Notes: generated by a model not told the origin, from the letters alone. Positions 51,319 to 61,183 are shown, counted from the stretch's first letter. The stretch: 64,000 nucleotides of DNA from JAFDXJ01 sp038257845 (GCA_038257845.1 JBBSQL010000008.1:1-64000); one strand, 5' to 3'. Translations and numbers: made by a program.

Positions 51319-52614
51319 TTACTTTGGTTTTTGTAAAAAATAATCAAAGCGTTTCGCACTTACTTCATGCATATCCGGAATATCTTCTCTTTGATAAACG
51401 CCGTCATCCAGTTTTTGTTTTGTGAGACTAAATGCCTGTAATGTGCGTTCAATATCTTCATTTGTATGTGTGGCTGTTGGAATAAGCCTGTAAATGATAT
51501 GGCCTTTGGGAATTACCGGATAAACTACGATAGAACAAAATATCCCATAATTTTCACGCAGGTCCATCACCATTGCCGTGGCTTCTTCCACACCGCCTTT
51601 CATATACACTGGCGTAACCACCGAATTCGTATTCCCAATATCAAAACCTCTTTCTTTCAACCCTTTTTGAAGCATCAATGCATTGCTCCAGAGTTTTTCT
51701 TTCATCTCCGGCTTTGTACGCAACAATTCCAGTCTTTTCAAATTCCCGATAACAATGGGCAAGGGCAGGCTTTTGGCGAAAATTTGTGAACGGCTATTAT
51801 ACCGGATATAACTGATAATATCTTTTTTACCCGCGATAAATGCACCAATTGATGCCATGGATTTTGCAAATGTGGAAAAGTATAAATCAATATCATCCTG
51901 GCAATCCTGGGCTTCACCGGCACCTGCTCCTGATTTTCCTAAAGTACCAAAACCATGTGCATCGTCCACCAATAACCTGAAGGAATATTTTGGCCGCAGT
52001 GCACAAATTTCTTTCAATTTTCCCTGGTCTCCGGCCATTCCAAAGACGCCTTCTGTGATCAATAAAATACCACCATTCTTTTGTTTCTCCAAAATTGCTG
52101 TAGCGCGCTCCAGTTGTTTTTCACAATCCTGGATATCATTGTGCTTAAATACAAAACGCTGGCCTGGATGCAAACGCAAACCGTCAATAATACACGCATG
52201 GCTTTCCGCATCATATACGATCACATCGCGCCGGTCACAGATACAATCAATCGCGCTCATGATGCCCTGGTATCCATAATTTAATAACACGCAATCTTCT
52301 TTCTTTTCAAAAATGGCCAGTTCCTGTTCTAATTGTTCATGGAAAGGCGTATTTCCACTCATCATACGGGAACCCATTGGCGCGGCAAGCCCATAATTTT
52401 TAGAAGCTTCTGCATCCACTTGACGAATTACCGGGTCATTGGCCAGGCCCAGGTAATTATTCAGGCTCCAGACGATCATATCTTTTCCGCGGAATTTCAT
52501 TTTACTTCCAATTTCACCTTCCAGTTTTGGAAATGCAAAATAACCATGTGCACGATCCCTGTGCTGTCCGATTGGACCCTGGTTAGCGATGAGTTTTTCA
52601 AAAATATCTCTCAT
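51319..52614 (-). CDS. PLP-dependent alpha-oxoamine synthase (SPT/KBL-like)
   Basis: A 431-residue fold-type I PLP enzyme that condenses an amino acid with an acyl-CoA. The AOS markers are present: SLNNYLGLANDP, GSRMMSGNTPFHEQLE, DAESHACIIDGLR, VDDAHGFGTLGKSGAG and the PLP Lys in STFAKSMASIGAF. An N-terminal segment (DIFEKLIANQGPIGQH) is atypical compared with AONS or KBL. In this phylum such enzymes often make sphingolipid (serine palmitoyltransferase) or sulfonolipid (cysteate acyltransferase) bases. I cannot tell which amino acid is used. ATG 52614. Divergent from the phosphatase gene. Confidence 0.85.
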   Translation of the reverse strand: MRDIFEKLIANQGPIGQHRDRAHGYFAFPKLEGEIGSKMKFRGKDMIVWSLNNYLGLANDPVIRQVDAEASKNYGLAAPMGSRMMSGNTPFHEQLEQELAIFEKKEDCVLLNYGYQGIMSAIDCICDRRDVIVYDAESHACIIDGLRLHPGQRFVFKHNDIQDCEKQLERATAILEKQKNGGILLITEGVFGMAGDQGKLKEICALRPKYSFRLLVDDAHGFGTLGKSGAGAGEAQDCQDDIDLYFSTFAKSMASIGAFIAGKKDIISYIRYNSRSQIFAKSLPLPIVIGNLKRLELLRTKPEMKEKLWSNALMLQKGLKERGFDIGNTNSVVTPVYMKGGVEEATAMVMDLRENYGIFCSIVVYPVIPKGHIIYRLIPTATHTNEDIERTLQAFSLTKQKLDDGVYQREDIPDMHEVSAKRFDYFLQKPK

Positions 52615-52817
52615 ATAAATGTTTAGTTTATTGACTTATTGATGTTTGGTGAATTAGAAAATCAGCATTCAAAAATTCCTCTCATTTTTCTCAATCAAAT
52701 TTGAAATAACTTTAAGAATTGCCGCAAAGTTAGTAGAATTAGGTTTTCGATTTGTTTTGTGATGAAAAATGCACACTTTTAATTCAATATGAACTTTTAT
52801 TTCTATTGGAAGATCGT

Positions 52818-52825
52818 TATTTTTG
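52818..52825 (+). promoter_or_regulatory. Candidate -7 box of PafA-like gene
   Basis: TATTTTTG matches TAnnTTTG and ends 18 nt before the ATG at 52844, so transcription would start just ahead of it. This argues that the in-frame TTG at 52823 is promoter sequence and not the start. A TTTT at 52795 is only a weak -33 match. Confidence 0.45.
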
Positions 52826-52843
52826 AATAAAGCAAAATCAATT

Positions 52844-54487
52844 ATGACTGCCCTAAAAAAAATAATACTCATCATTTTATTTCCCATCTCTGCATTTTGC
52901 CAGGGGAAAATAAATACAGGAAATAATACCAACCGGCCCAAATTGGTGGTAGGAATTGTAGTTGACCAAATGCGCTGGGATTACCTGTACAGGTATTACG
53001 ACCGTTATGGTGAAGATGGTTTTAAACGATTATTGCAAAATGGTTTTTCCTGTGAAAATACACTGATTAATTACCTGCCTTCTTATACGGCTGTTGGCCA
53101 TTCATGCATTTTCACGGGTTCAGTTCCGGCAATTAACGGTATTGCCGGAAATGACTGGATTGATAAAAAAACTGGTGCCGGCATTTATTGTACAGATGAT
53201 AGTACAGTGATTGGTGTAGGTGCACCCGGCAAAGCAGGGAAAATGTCTCCGGCAAATTTGCTCACAACAACGATTACGGATGAACTCCGGCTGGCCACGA
53301 ATTTTGCATCAAAAGTTGTAGGTGTTTCACTGAAAGACAGGGCCGCTATTTTACCTGCCGGTCATACAGCCAATGCGGCTTTCTGGCTGGATGATGCTTC
53401 AGGAAATTTTATCACTAGTACTTATTATATGGATCAATTGCCTGGCTGGGTAAATGCATTTAATCAACAGCAATACATTCAGCAATACATGCAAACGAGC
53501 TGGCAAACTTTATATCAAATCAATACATACAAACAAAGCGATGCAGATGATCAAAAATATGAAGGGAAATTTTCCGGCGAAACAAACTCCGTTTTTCCAC
53601 ACAATTTATCTGCTTCCTATGCAAAAAGTAAAAGCTCTTTTCGCAGTACGCCTTATGGAAATTCATTCATATTAAATTTTGCTAAAGAAGCACTGAAAGG
53701 TTATGATTTGGGTAAAGGGAAAAGCACAGATTTTCTAACCATCAATTGTGCTTCCACGGATTATGTAGGCCACATGTTTGGGCCAAATTCTATCGAAGTC
53801 GAAGACACCTACCTGAGGCTGGATAAGGACCTGGCTGCATTTTTCAAATATTTGGATTCGTCTGTTGGAAAAGGTCAATACCTTATTTTTCTTACAGCCG
53901 ATCATGGCGCGGCACAGGCGATCGGGTTTAATGAAGTGCATCATATTCCGGCTGATTTATGGAATGACAGAAAAATAAGTGATAGCTTAAACAGTTTTTT
54001 AAAAACGGAATTTGGTATAGAAAAATTAGTGTTTCCCATTACCAATTACCAGGTGTTTTTGAATGAAGTAAAAATAAAAAATGAAAACCTGGACAGGGAA
54101 AAAATAAGAAATGCTGTCATGCTTTTTATGAAAAATATACCCGGTGTGATGTATGTTATTGATGTACCAAATATTGGAAATGCACCGATTCCCGAACCCA
54201 TTAAAACAATGGTCATCAATGGTTATAACCCCGCGAGAAGTGGTGATATTCAAATTATTTTACAACCGGGCTGGTTTGAAGGTGGTGGCAGAACCGGCAC
54301 CACGCATGGCACGTGGAATCCTTATGACACGCACATTCCATTGCTTTGGTATGGTTGGAATATTACACCAGGCCATACAAACAGGCTTGTACACATGGAA
54401 GATATTACACCTACTTTGGCGGCTTTATTGCACATTCAAATGCCCAATGGAAATGTAGGAAAAGTTATTACTGAAGTGGTGAAATAA
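52844..54487 (+). CDS. PafA-like alkaline phosphatase/phosphodiesterase
   Basis: A secreted 547-residue metal phosphatase of the alkaline phosphatase superfamily. A signal peptide (KKIILIILFPISAFCQ) is followed by KLVVGIVVDQMRWDYLYRYY with a metal-binding Asp. The nucleophile is likely Thr in LPSYTAVGHSCIFTGS, as in PafA of Elizabethkingia. GHMFGPNSIE and ADHGAAQAIGF give further metal ligands, and THGTWNPYDTHIPLLWYG closes the site. Substrates would be phosphomonoesters. Start at ATG 52844. It is divergent from the oxoamine synthase gene. Confidence 0.9.
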   Translation: MTALKKIILIILFPISAFCQGKINTGNNTNRPKLVVGIVVDQMRWDYLYRYYDRYGEDGFKRLLQNGFSCENTLINYLPSYTAVGHSCIFTGSVPAINGIAGNDWIDKKTGAGIYCTDDSTVIGVGAPGKAGKMSPANLLTTTITDELRLATNFASKVVGVSLKDRAAILPAGHTANAAFWLDDASGNFITSTYYMDQLPGWVNAFNQQQYIQQYMQTSWQTLYQINTYKQSDADDQKYEGKFSGETNSVFPHNLSASYAKSKSSFRSTPYGNSFILNFAKEALKGYDLGKGKSTDFLTINCASTDYVGHMFGPNSIEVEDTYLRLDKDLAAFFKYLDSSVGKGQYLIFLTADHGAAQAIGFNEVHHIPADLWNDRKISDSLNSFLKTEFGIEKLVFPITNYQVFLNEVKIKNENLDREKIRNAVMLFMKNIPGVMYVIDVPNIGNAPIPEPIKTMVINGYNPARSGDIQIILQPGWFEGGGRTGTTHGTWNPYDTHIPLLWYGWNITPGHTNRLVHMEDITPTLAALLHIQMPNGNVGKVITEVVK

Positions 54488-54496
54488 ATAACTGGT

Positions 54497-55465
54497 TTAT
54501 TTCTTTTGTAATATATCCTGCATGATCATATCCGCATGGCAGCGTGAATTTTCAATAAACCATTTATGTGTATTCATACCACCACAAACCACGCCGGCAA
54601 GATAAATTCCAGGTTGATTTGTTTCCATCGTTACTTCATTATAAAACGGTTTTTTATCAGCATCGGCGGAAATTTTTATACCAAATTTTTCAAGCAATTC
54701 AAAATTTGGAAGATAGCCCGTCATAGCAATCACATAATCATTTTTGATGGTGATTATTTTTTCAGGTGTTTGAATATCTGCTTCATCTTCCCTGATCGCA
54801 ACTAATTTTGAATTGTAATAAACTTTTATACTACCCTCTTCAATCCTGTTTATGATGTCAGGCCGTACCCAATATTTTACGCGCTGACCAATTTCAGCTC
54901 CACGAATAACCATCGTTACTTCCGCGCCTTTGCGCCAGGTTTCAAGGGCTGCATCAACGGCAGAATTTTGCGCGCCCAGGACGATCACTTTCTGAAATGC
55001 ATATTTATGTGGATCTGTATAATAATGATCTACCTTTTTTAAATCTTCTCCGGGAATATTCAACAATTGTGGCCGGTCATAAAACCCTGTTGCGATCACA
55101 ATATTTTGAGTAGAATATTCACTTTTGGAAGTTTTGAGTAAAAAGGTATCATCCTCATTTTTCCTGCATGTTTCTGCCTTTTCATTGTAATGAATATTGA
55201 GTGAAAATTTTTGCACCACTCTCCGGTAATATTCCAGCGCTTCCTGTTTTTTGGGTTTTGGGTGAAGGCTCATAAATGGCACATCACCAATTTCGAGTCG
55301 CTCTGAGGTGGAAAAAAATTGCATATTCACCGGGTAATGAAATAAACTATTTACCAGCACGCCTTTTTCAATGATGATGTAATCCAGGCCTGCATTTTTC
55401 GCAGCAATGCCACAGGCAATTCCAATTGGACCAGCCCCAAGTATAATCACATCATATTTTTCCAT
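54497..55465 (-). CDS. YpdA-like putative bacillithiol disulfide reductase
   Basis: A 322-residue FAD/NAD(P)H flavoprotein of the YpdA group, which reduces bacillithiol disulfide in Firmicutes. FAD binding is in DVIILGAGPIGIACGIAAKN, followed by KGVLVNSLFHYPVNMQFFST and IGDVPFMSLHPKPKKQEALE, hallmarks of YpdA. The NAD(P) motif is VIVLGAQNSAVDAALETWRKG; the last base motif is PGIYLAGVVCGGMNTHKWFI. It lacks the CxxC pair of thioredoxin reductases. ATG at 55465, 23 nt downstream of rimM on the same strand. Bacillithiol synthesis genes are not in the window, so the role is by family. Confidence 0.87.
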   Translation of the reverse strand: MEKYDVIILGAGPIGIACGIAAKNAGLDYIIIEKGVLVNSLFHYPVNMQFFSTSERLEIGDVPFMSLHPKPKKQEALEYYRRVVQKFSLNIHYNEKAETCRKNEDDTFLLKTSKSEYSTQNIVIATGFYDRPQLLNIPGEDLKKVDHYYTDPHKYAFQKVIVLGAQNSAVDAALETWRKGAEVTMVIRGAEIGQRVKYWVRPDIINRIEEGSIKVYYNSKLVAIREDEADIQTPEKIITIKNDYVIAMTGYLPNFELLEKFGIKISADADKKPFYNEVTMETNQPGIYLAGVVCGGMNTHKWFIENSRCHADMIMQDILQKK

Positions 55466-55488
55466 AGCTTGATTTTTCTATAAATATA

Positions 55489-56007
55489 TTATCCATTTTC
55501 AAAAATTTCCAGCAAACCATCCGGCAATTGCACGGTGATCTCTTTCTTTTTCCGGTCAATTTTTAATACGGTTTCTGCATGCATAGGAATCAAAATTTCT
55601 TTGCCTTTATTATTTACCTGCAATAAAACCTGTTGCGGGTATTCAATGATATTTTCTATTTTACCCAATAATTTTTTCTCATTTATTACAGTATAACCTT
55701 CAATAGAGACCGGCGCTTTTTCAGCGATATTTTTTTCAAAATCAGCCGGCAATAAATAAGCATTTTTTTGGAGCAATGCTTTCGCCCCTTCCTTTGAATT
55801 CACTCCATCAAATTTCAACAAAGTTTTATCAATCGAATTCGCTTTTCCATTTTCGATGAAGTATGGGAGGTAACTATTGTTTTGCATTTCCAAAAAAATA
55901 GTCTTCACATTTTTGAAATTATTTTTTTTACCCAAAAAATGATGCAGGATAACATCCCCGTTTAAACCAGAAACGGCGATGATTTTACCGATAAGTTCAT
56001 ATTTCAT
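55489..56007 (-). CDS. rimM: Ribosome maturation factor RimM
   Basis: Assists 16S processing and 30S head assembly with S19. The protein has the two RimM barrels: an N-terminal domain (LIGKIIAVSGLNGDVILHHF, KGAKA-like LLQKNAYLLPADFE) and a C-terminal PRC domain (GYTVINEKKLLGKIENIIEY, ILIPMHAETVLKIDRKKKEI). The start is taken at ATG 56007 (MKYELIGKI). Earlier in-frame starts (ATG 56022, TTG 56034) would add 5-9 residues and cannot be excluded. It is downstream of rpsP on the same strand, with a terminator in the gap. Confidence 0.88.
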   Translation of the reverse strand: MKYELIGKIIAVSGLNGDVILHHFLGKKNNFKNVKTIFLEMQNNSYLPYFIENGKANSIDKTLLKFDGVNSKEGAKALLQKNAYLLPADFEKNIAEKAPVSIEGYTVINEKKLLGKIENIIEYPQQVLLQVNNKGKEILIPMHAETVLKIDRKKKEITVQLPDGLLEIFENG

Positions 56008-56080
56008 TTCGTGGCCATTCATAATCTTCTGCAATTAAAGGCTTGTAAAATTAAAGTTTATAACACTTTTAAATAAACAT

Positions 56081-56111
56081 AAAAAAATCCCTGCATACAA
56101 ATACAGGGATT
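56081..56111 (-). terminator. Rho-independent terminator of rpsP
   Basis: On the minus strand AATCCCTG-N10-CAGGGATT followed by a T-run (seven A on the plus strand, 56081-56087). It lies 26 nt after the rpsP stop and about 75 nt before the rimM start, so rimM read-through would be partial. Confidence 0.8.
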
Positions 56112-56136
56112 AAATATATAAATAGAAAAGTTATGT

Positions 56137-56646
56137 TTATGCTTCAGAAGTTTCGCCAGTCTGTGGCACATCTGCTGTTTCAGCAACAGGCTCCTCTGCC
56201 GGTTTTTCAGCAACAGGCGCTTTTACTTCTTCTACTTTTTGTACGATTGGCGCAACAGGTCTTTGTGCACGCTGATGTTTTTTATGATCATCAGAACGGC
56301 GCTTAGAATTTTTTTCATGTTCGTCGTGCCAGGCCTGGAATTTAACCATTGCTGTAGCTTCATCGAACAAGCCAAGTTTTACACCGCGCAACAAATGTTT
56401 GAGGAACAAAACACCTTTATAGGAAAGTATCCTGCGAACAGTATCTGTTGGTTGTGCACCTTTGTGCAACCATTCAAGCGCTTTCTGCCTGTCCAGTAAA
56501 ATAGTTGCAGGAACAGTCAACGGATTGTACGTACCAATTTTCTGGATGAATTTACCATCACGTGGTGCTCTTGCGTCTGCAATTACAATAAAATAGAATG
56601 GTCTTTTCTTAGAACCATGTCTTTGTAGTCTGATTTTTACTGCCAT
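56137..56646 (-). CDS. rpsP: 30S ribosomal protein S16 (extended tail)
   Basis: The core is at residues 1-80: MAVKIRLQRHGSKKRPFYFI and VADARAPRDGKFIQKIGTYN, both diagnostic for S16. The protein is 169 residues, compared with about 82 in E. coli. The extra part is a charged helix (~85-120) and then a tail rich in Ala, Glu, Pro and Val (~125-169), as in other Bacteroidota. ATG 56646 is fixed by the conserved N-terminus. It lies downstream of ffh on the same strand and is followed by a terminator. Confidence 0.96.
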   Translation of the reverse strand: MAVKIRLQRHGSKKRPFYFIVIADARAPRDGKFIQKIGTYNPLTVPATILLDRQKALEWLHKGAQPTDTVRRILSYKGVLFLKHLLRGVKLGLFDEATAMVKFQAWHDEHEKNSKRRSDDHKKHQRAQRPVAPIVQKVEEVKAPVAEKPAEEPVAETADVPQTGETSEA

Positions 56647-56770
56647 GTTAAATAGAAATTTAAAGGCTTAATTAATAAGGTTAACAATAATTTGGAAGGC
56701 GAAGCTAAGACAAAAACTGAAACTAAAAAGAGAAATTCAATTTTTTTTAAAAATATTCTGCAAATAGGGT

Positions 56771-58090
56771 TTAACGCTTGAATCCCGGCATTTTCGGAAT
56801 CGGCATTTTATTCATGTTTTTCATCATTTGGCGCATCTGCTCAAATTGTTTCATTAATGCATTTATGTCAGCAATATCTTTCCCCGCACCACGGGCCAAA
56901 CGCTGCCGGCGACTTTGACTAATTACATCCGGATTTGCTCTTTCATAAGGTGTCATACTTTTTATAATTGCTTCAATACCTTTAAACGCATCATCCTTAA
57001 TATCAATATCTTTCATAGCTTTTCCCATTCCGGGGATCATACCCATGATATCTTTCAAATTGCCCATTTTTTTGATCTGCTGCAATTGCTCCAGGAAATC
57101 CTGGAAATCAAACTGATTTCTGCGAATTTTCTTTTCAAGTTTTTTCGCCTGTTCCTCATCATAGTTTTCCTGTGCTTTTTCTACGAGGCTGGTAATATCG
57201 CCCATACCCAGGATCCGCTGAGCCATCCGTTCCGGGTAAAACTCATCCAGGGTTTCCATCTTTTCGCCACTGCTGATAAATTTGATGGGTTTTTCTACAG
57301 TATATTTTATGGATAATGCAGCTCCACCACGGGTATCACCGTCTAACTTCGTCAATACAACACCTGTAAAATCGAGCCGGTCATTAAAGGCTTTGGCCGT
57401 ATTTACCGCATCCTGGCCGGTCATACTATCCACCACAAATAATATCTCAGCAGGGTTTACAGCCGATTTGATATTGGCCACTTCAGTCATCATAGCTTCA
57501 TCTATTGCAAGGCGGCCCGCCGTGTCAATGATGACCACATTTTTGTTCAATTTTTTGGCTTCTTCAATGGCATTTTTGGCAATTTGAACTACATCCTTAT
57601 TGTCAGGCTCACTGTAAACCTGCACACCAACCTGCTCGCCAAGTACATGCAATTGCTCAATGGCTGCCGGCCGGTAAACGTCCGCTGCAACCAATAAAGG
57701 ACTCTTGCCTTTTTTGTTTTTGAGAAAATAAGCCAGTTTTCCGCTCAAAGTAGTTTTACCACTTCCCTGCAGGCCGGCAATTAAGATCACGGCGGGTTTA
57801 CCGGATATATCGAACTCTGCCTGGCTGCCACCCATCAACTCAGTTAGTTCATCTTTTACAATCTTCACCATCAATTGGCCGGGACTGATGGCATTCAGCA
57901 CTTTTTCGCCTGTCGCTTTTTCTTTCACCTTATCCGTAAATTCTTTCGCAATCTTATAATTTACGTCAGCATCTATCAAAGCGCGCCGGATATCTTTCAG
58001 TGTATTGGCAATATTTAATTCATTTATTCTGCCTTCTCCTTTTATATTTTTAAATGCCGATTCTAATTTATCTGTGAGATTATTGAACAT
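56771..58090 (-). CDS. ffh: Signal recognition particle protein Ffh
   Basis: GTPase that with 4.5S RNA targets membrane proteins to the translocon. The 439-residue protein has an N domain, then a G domain with LIAGLQGSGKTTLSGKLAYF (P-loop), VVIIDTAGRLAIDE (G3) and LTKLDGDTRGGAALS (G4). The M domain from ~295 is methionine-rich and carries MIPGMGKAMKDI, RQRLARGAGKDIADINALM and MRQMMKNMNKMP for signal peptide and RNA binding. ATG at 58090. Length and architecture are normal. It precedes rpsP, a translation-related neighbourhood. Confidence 0.97.
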   Translation of the reverse strand: MFNNLTDKLESAFKNIKGEGRINELNIANTLKDIRRALIDADVNYKIAKEFTDKVKEKATGEKVLNAISPGQLMVKIVKDELTELMGGSQAEFDISGKPAVILIAGLQGSGKTTLSGKLAYFLKNKKGKSPLLVAADVYRPAAIEQLHVLGEQVGVQVYSEPDNKDVVQIAKNAIEEAKKLNKNVVIIDTAGRLAIDEAMMTEVANIKSAVNPAEILFVVDSMTGQDAVNTAKAFNDRLDFTGVVLTKLDGDTRGGAALSIKYTVEKPIKFISSGEKMETLDEFYPERMAQRILGMGDITSLVEKAQENYDEEQAKKLEKKIRRNQFDFQDFLEQLQQIKKMGNLKDIMGMIPGMGKAMKDIDIKDDAFKGIEAIIKSMTPYERANPDVISQSRRQRLARGAGKDIADINALMKQFEQMRQMMKNMNKMPIPKMPGFKR

Positions 58091-58234
58091 GTATTCTTTC
58101 GTTTAAAAGTAAAAGCTGAAATCAAATTGCTTTCAGCGGGGGCAAAGATAATTTTTTTCAAAAAATATCACGCAAATTTTACCGGGAAGCCAGTTCTTTT
58201 TTATTTATTTTTACAATTCTAAAAATACGAAAAT

Positions 58235-58654
58235 ATGTTACAAAGAATACAAACTTTATGGTTATTACTTGCTTCTGCATGTGGTTTTTTTACACTCAAC
58301 TTCGCGTTCTATTCAGGGAATATAGTTGAAAATAGTCAAAAGGTTTTTTCGGAATTAACAGGGAAAACAACTATTCCGCTCATCATTCTTACTGTTGCTG
58401 TAGCTATTGCAGCGCTTATTAGTATTTTTTTATTTAAAGACCGGAAAATGCAACTTCGTATTACCATTGCAACTTTGATCGTATCAATCGGATTGATCTT
58501 TTTATACTTTTCAGTTATAAAATCAAAATTCCTGGATGGCAATCTCACCATCACTTCTATGTTTACTTTTTTTATTCCATTCTTCCTGTTGCTGGCGGCA
58601 AGAGGCATTTACCTGGATCAGCGGCTGGTGAAAAGTGTGGACAGGCTGCGATAA
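58235..58654 (+). CDS. DUF4293 membrane protein
   Basis: A 139-residue membrane protein of DUF4293, a Bacteroidota-specific family. The N-terminus MLQRIQTLWLLLASACGFFT is the family hallmark. Four helices are seen at ~5-27, 45-67, 75-95 and 102-125, ending YLDQRLVKSVDRLR. No known function. ATG at 58235. It ends one base before the end of the convergent T9SS gene. Confidence 0.85.
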   Translation: MLQRIQTLWLLLASACGFFTLNFAFYSGNIVENSQKVFSELTGKTTIPLIILTVAVAIAALISIFLFKDRKMQLRITIATLIVSIGLIFLYFSVIKSKFLDGNLTITSMFTFFIPFFLLLAARGIYLDQRLVKSVDRLR

Positions 58655-61183
58655 TCAGAATACGATCAATGGCTTTGATTGAGTACATTTTTCATTTTGT
58701 ATTTTTAAAAAATACATGCCAGGAAGAAGCTGTTGATTAATTTTCCAGGTCACATTCATTGTATTATTTATAAAGAATTTTTTTTCTGAAATAATTTTCC
58801 CTTCCATATTTAATAAAAGAAAATTGTAATCACCCGGGGGCAAACCGTGATTTTGAATATGTATTTCAGGCAAATTTGAAGTTATCGGATTTGGATAAAT
58901 TTCAAATTTTGAGAAATCCTTTTCCATCCAGACTTCCTGTATTTCAGAATAACTATATGCACCAGTTTCATCCCATATCTTTAACCTGTAATAATTTTTC
59001 CCTGCTAAAGGAACGCTATCTATAAAAAAATATTTATTTTCATTGATCGCGTTTTTCTGTGCAGGCATTTTTTTTATGCAGGTAAAACTTTTCCCATTGC
59101 CTGACCTTTCGATTTCATAAGCGAGAATATTTTTTTCTTCCAAGCTTTTCCATGAAATATTTACCTGGTCATTGAATTTAAAAACATGGAAATCAATAAT
59201 TGTAACTGGCAAAATAATGCCCTGTGCATTGACAATAGAAAACCTGGAAAATGTATCAATGCCATCATTGTTACCATCCAGACCGTAGCTGATGCCGCGT
59301 GTATATTTTGCAAAAATTTCGCTGAGATCCGGTGCTGCCGTGTTTTGTACAATATCAGCACCATTGGAATTATGAATAAATTGATTCACATACGTTTCCT
59401 GTATCAAATGACAATCATCATAATCAAACCCGAATTCCACTTCATCTTCACTTACCGGGAAACCAGTTGTATTCGAATGTTTGGTAAAATATAAACGCAT
59501 ATCCGATGAAGAAGTTCCGGGATTCGCTTCATTGATATACCAAATTCTGTTGACTCTCGGTAATGGTGTATTACCAATATCACCAATAGCTACAGAAACT
59601 GTAAATGGGTTGTTAATTAATGTGCTGCCATTTTGCAGAAAGATTTTATTATAACTCACCAGGTTTGGACCGACGGGAAAATAAACAGGTAGTTCATTAT
59701 TTACATTTAATATTCTTACGCCAACATTGCCTGAATAAGGAAATGGAAAATTTAATGGCGTACCTTTCTCATCGAGTTCATTTGCAACTGTGCAGGTTGC
59801 AAAATAACTGGTGGAATTTCCGGGAATTGTTGCACCGGAATTATTCCAGCTAATGAGGTTATTGCCGGTGATTATTTTCCCGGCAGTTAGAATAAAATTA
59901 TTTGCTGTAAGATTACTTCCTAATATAATACGCGGCGTAGAAGTGCCGGTGCGATTGATGGTAAAATTATTCACGAAATTAAAACCCGTTGCAAAATTCA
60001 AAATGCCTGCATTTCCATTTGTGCCACCAATATCAATATTAATAGAATTAGTTGATGAACTCCCGGCAGAAAACGCTCCGGCACTCGCCCCATCAATTTT
60101 TCCATTCAGTATTAAATTTCCATATTGTAAATCAATATTAATACCGGCAGAAATATTTAAAGTACCATCTATTAAAAGCGTACTTCCGGAATTTGAAAAA
60201 TTACCCACATGAACATTTGGATCGGATATCGTCACATTTGCGCCACTTGTAATTTCCAGTTCATTGGCATTTAAAGAATTATTTCTAAGTTGCAAATCAA
60301 GGTTCCCATCTATTACTGCATTTGCGCCGGTGATTTTAAAAGGACCGCATGGATTTGTGCCTGAGCTATGAATTAAAATACCTCCACCTCCAAAGCCATC
60401 CCTAAATGTTTTTTCTCCACCATTTTGAAATGTGAAAGTAAAACCCGTGGCAACTTCAAATTTACCGTTGAACGTGGTATTACCATTTCCACCTTGTGCA
60501 TTTATCTTTGCAGTTATTCTAAATATCGGGTGATCATTAATTGTTGCAGTTGGAAAATAAACAAAATTGTTAGTTTGAAATTGCTGGCTCGTATTCCATT
60601 CCATAACTGCGCCAGTTTGGAAATAAACATTATTTTGCCTTGCAAAATCATCACTTTCGCCAGGATTTGATTTTGCCCGTGTGATACCACCATTTTCAAT
60701 CACGACTGTTGGACCATTTGCATAAACAGGCTGTCGTCCATGTAATTCATACACACCACCATTTTGAATAAGAAAATCTGTAGCTGAAGTTCCATCATCT
60801 GAAAGTGTCAATATACCTGTACTTGTATGAATTAAAGTTCCACCATTTGCAATTACCAGTAAAGATGCAGTTTGATTCGTTCCTGCCTGAAGCGTAATAG
60901 AATGTTTTATTAGAATTCCCTGCGCACTGTTCGTCGGAAATGAAGTCGCCGGAATCGTCCATGGGCCGCTACTACTCACAGATGAAGATTTCCAGGAAGT
61001 AAGTGCATCCCAGTTGCCATCCGCATTGGATTCAAAAAAATCTGTTGGTGCTGTTAATTGCTTTTGTATAGCTGCAATAGCTTCTTTGTCATAAAGGGTT
61101 TTGAAACCTTTATAAAAATGAATTTCTTTTAAAGGCAAAAATGCAATCAAAGAAATGCACAGTAGCTGATACATATTTTTCAT
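58655..61183 (-). CDS. T9SS-secreted surface protein with type A sorting domain
   Basis: An 842-residue secreted protein of unknown function. Signal peptide (YQLLCISLIAFLPLKEIHF) then a long repetitive beta-rich region, with many Asn/Gly/Thr strands (residues ~65-500) like a beta-helix (LLVIANGGTLIHTSTGILTL, VIENGGITRAKSN). A fibronectin-like module follows near residues 665-755 (VNISWKSLEEKNILAYEIER). The last ~75 residues are the type A C-terminal sorting domain: KFEIYPNPITSNLPEI, then GKIISEKKFF and GMYFLKIQ. This targets it to the T9SS for surface attachment. Start is ATG 61183; the TTG at 61207 would add eight residues. Confidence 0.87.
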   Translation of the reverse strand: MKNMYQLLCISLIAFLPLKEIHFYKGFKTLYDKEAIAAIQKQLTAPTDFFESNADGNWDALTSWKSSSVSSSGPWTIPATSFPTNSAQGILIKHSITLQAGTNQTASLLVIANGGTLIHTSTGILTLSDDGTSATDFLIQNGGVYELHGRQPVYANGPTVVIENGGITRAKSNPGESDDFARQNNVYFQTGAVMEWNTSQQFQTNNFVYFPTATINDHPIFRITAKINAQGGNGNTTFNGKFEVATGFTFTFQNGGEKTFRDGFGGGGILIHSSGTNPCGPFKITGANAVIDGNLDLQLRNNSLNANELEITSGANVTISDPNVHVGNFSNSGSTLLIDGTLNISAGINIDLQYGNLILNGKIDGASAGAFSAGSSSTNSINIDIGGTNGNAGILNFATGFNFVNNFTINRTGTSTPRIILGSNLTANNFILTAGKIITGNNLISWNNSGATIPGNSTSYFATCTVANELDEKGTPLNFPFPYSGNVGVRILNVNNELPVYFPVGPNLVSYNKIFLQNGSTLINNPFTVSVAIGDIGNTPLPRVNRIWYINEANPGTSSSDMRLYFTKHSNTTGFPVSEDEVEFGFDYDDCHLIQETYVNQFIHNSNGADIVQNTAAPDLSEIFAKYTRGISYGLDGNNDGIDTFSRFSIVNAQGIILPVTIIDFHVFKFNDQVNISWKSLEEKNILAYEIERSGNGKSFTCIKKMPAQKNAINENKYFFIDSVPLAGKNYYRLKIWDETGAYSYSEIQEVWMEKDFSKFEIYPNPITSNLPEIHIQNHGLPPGDYNFLLLNMEGKIISEKKFFINNTMNVTWKINQQLLPGMYFLKIQNEKCTQSKPLIVF

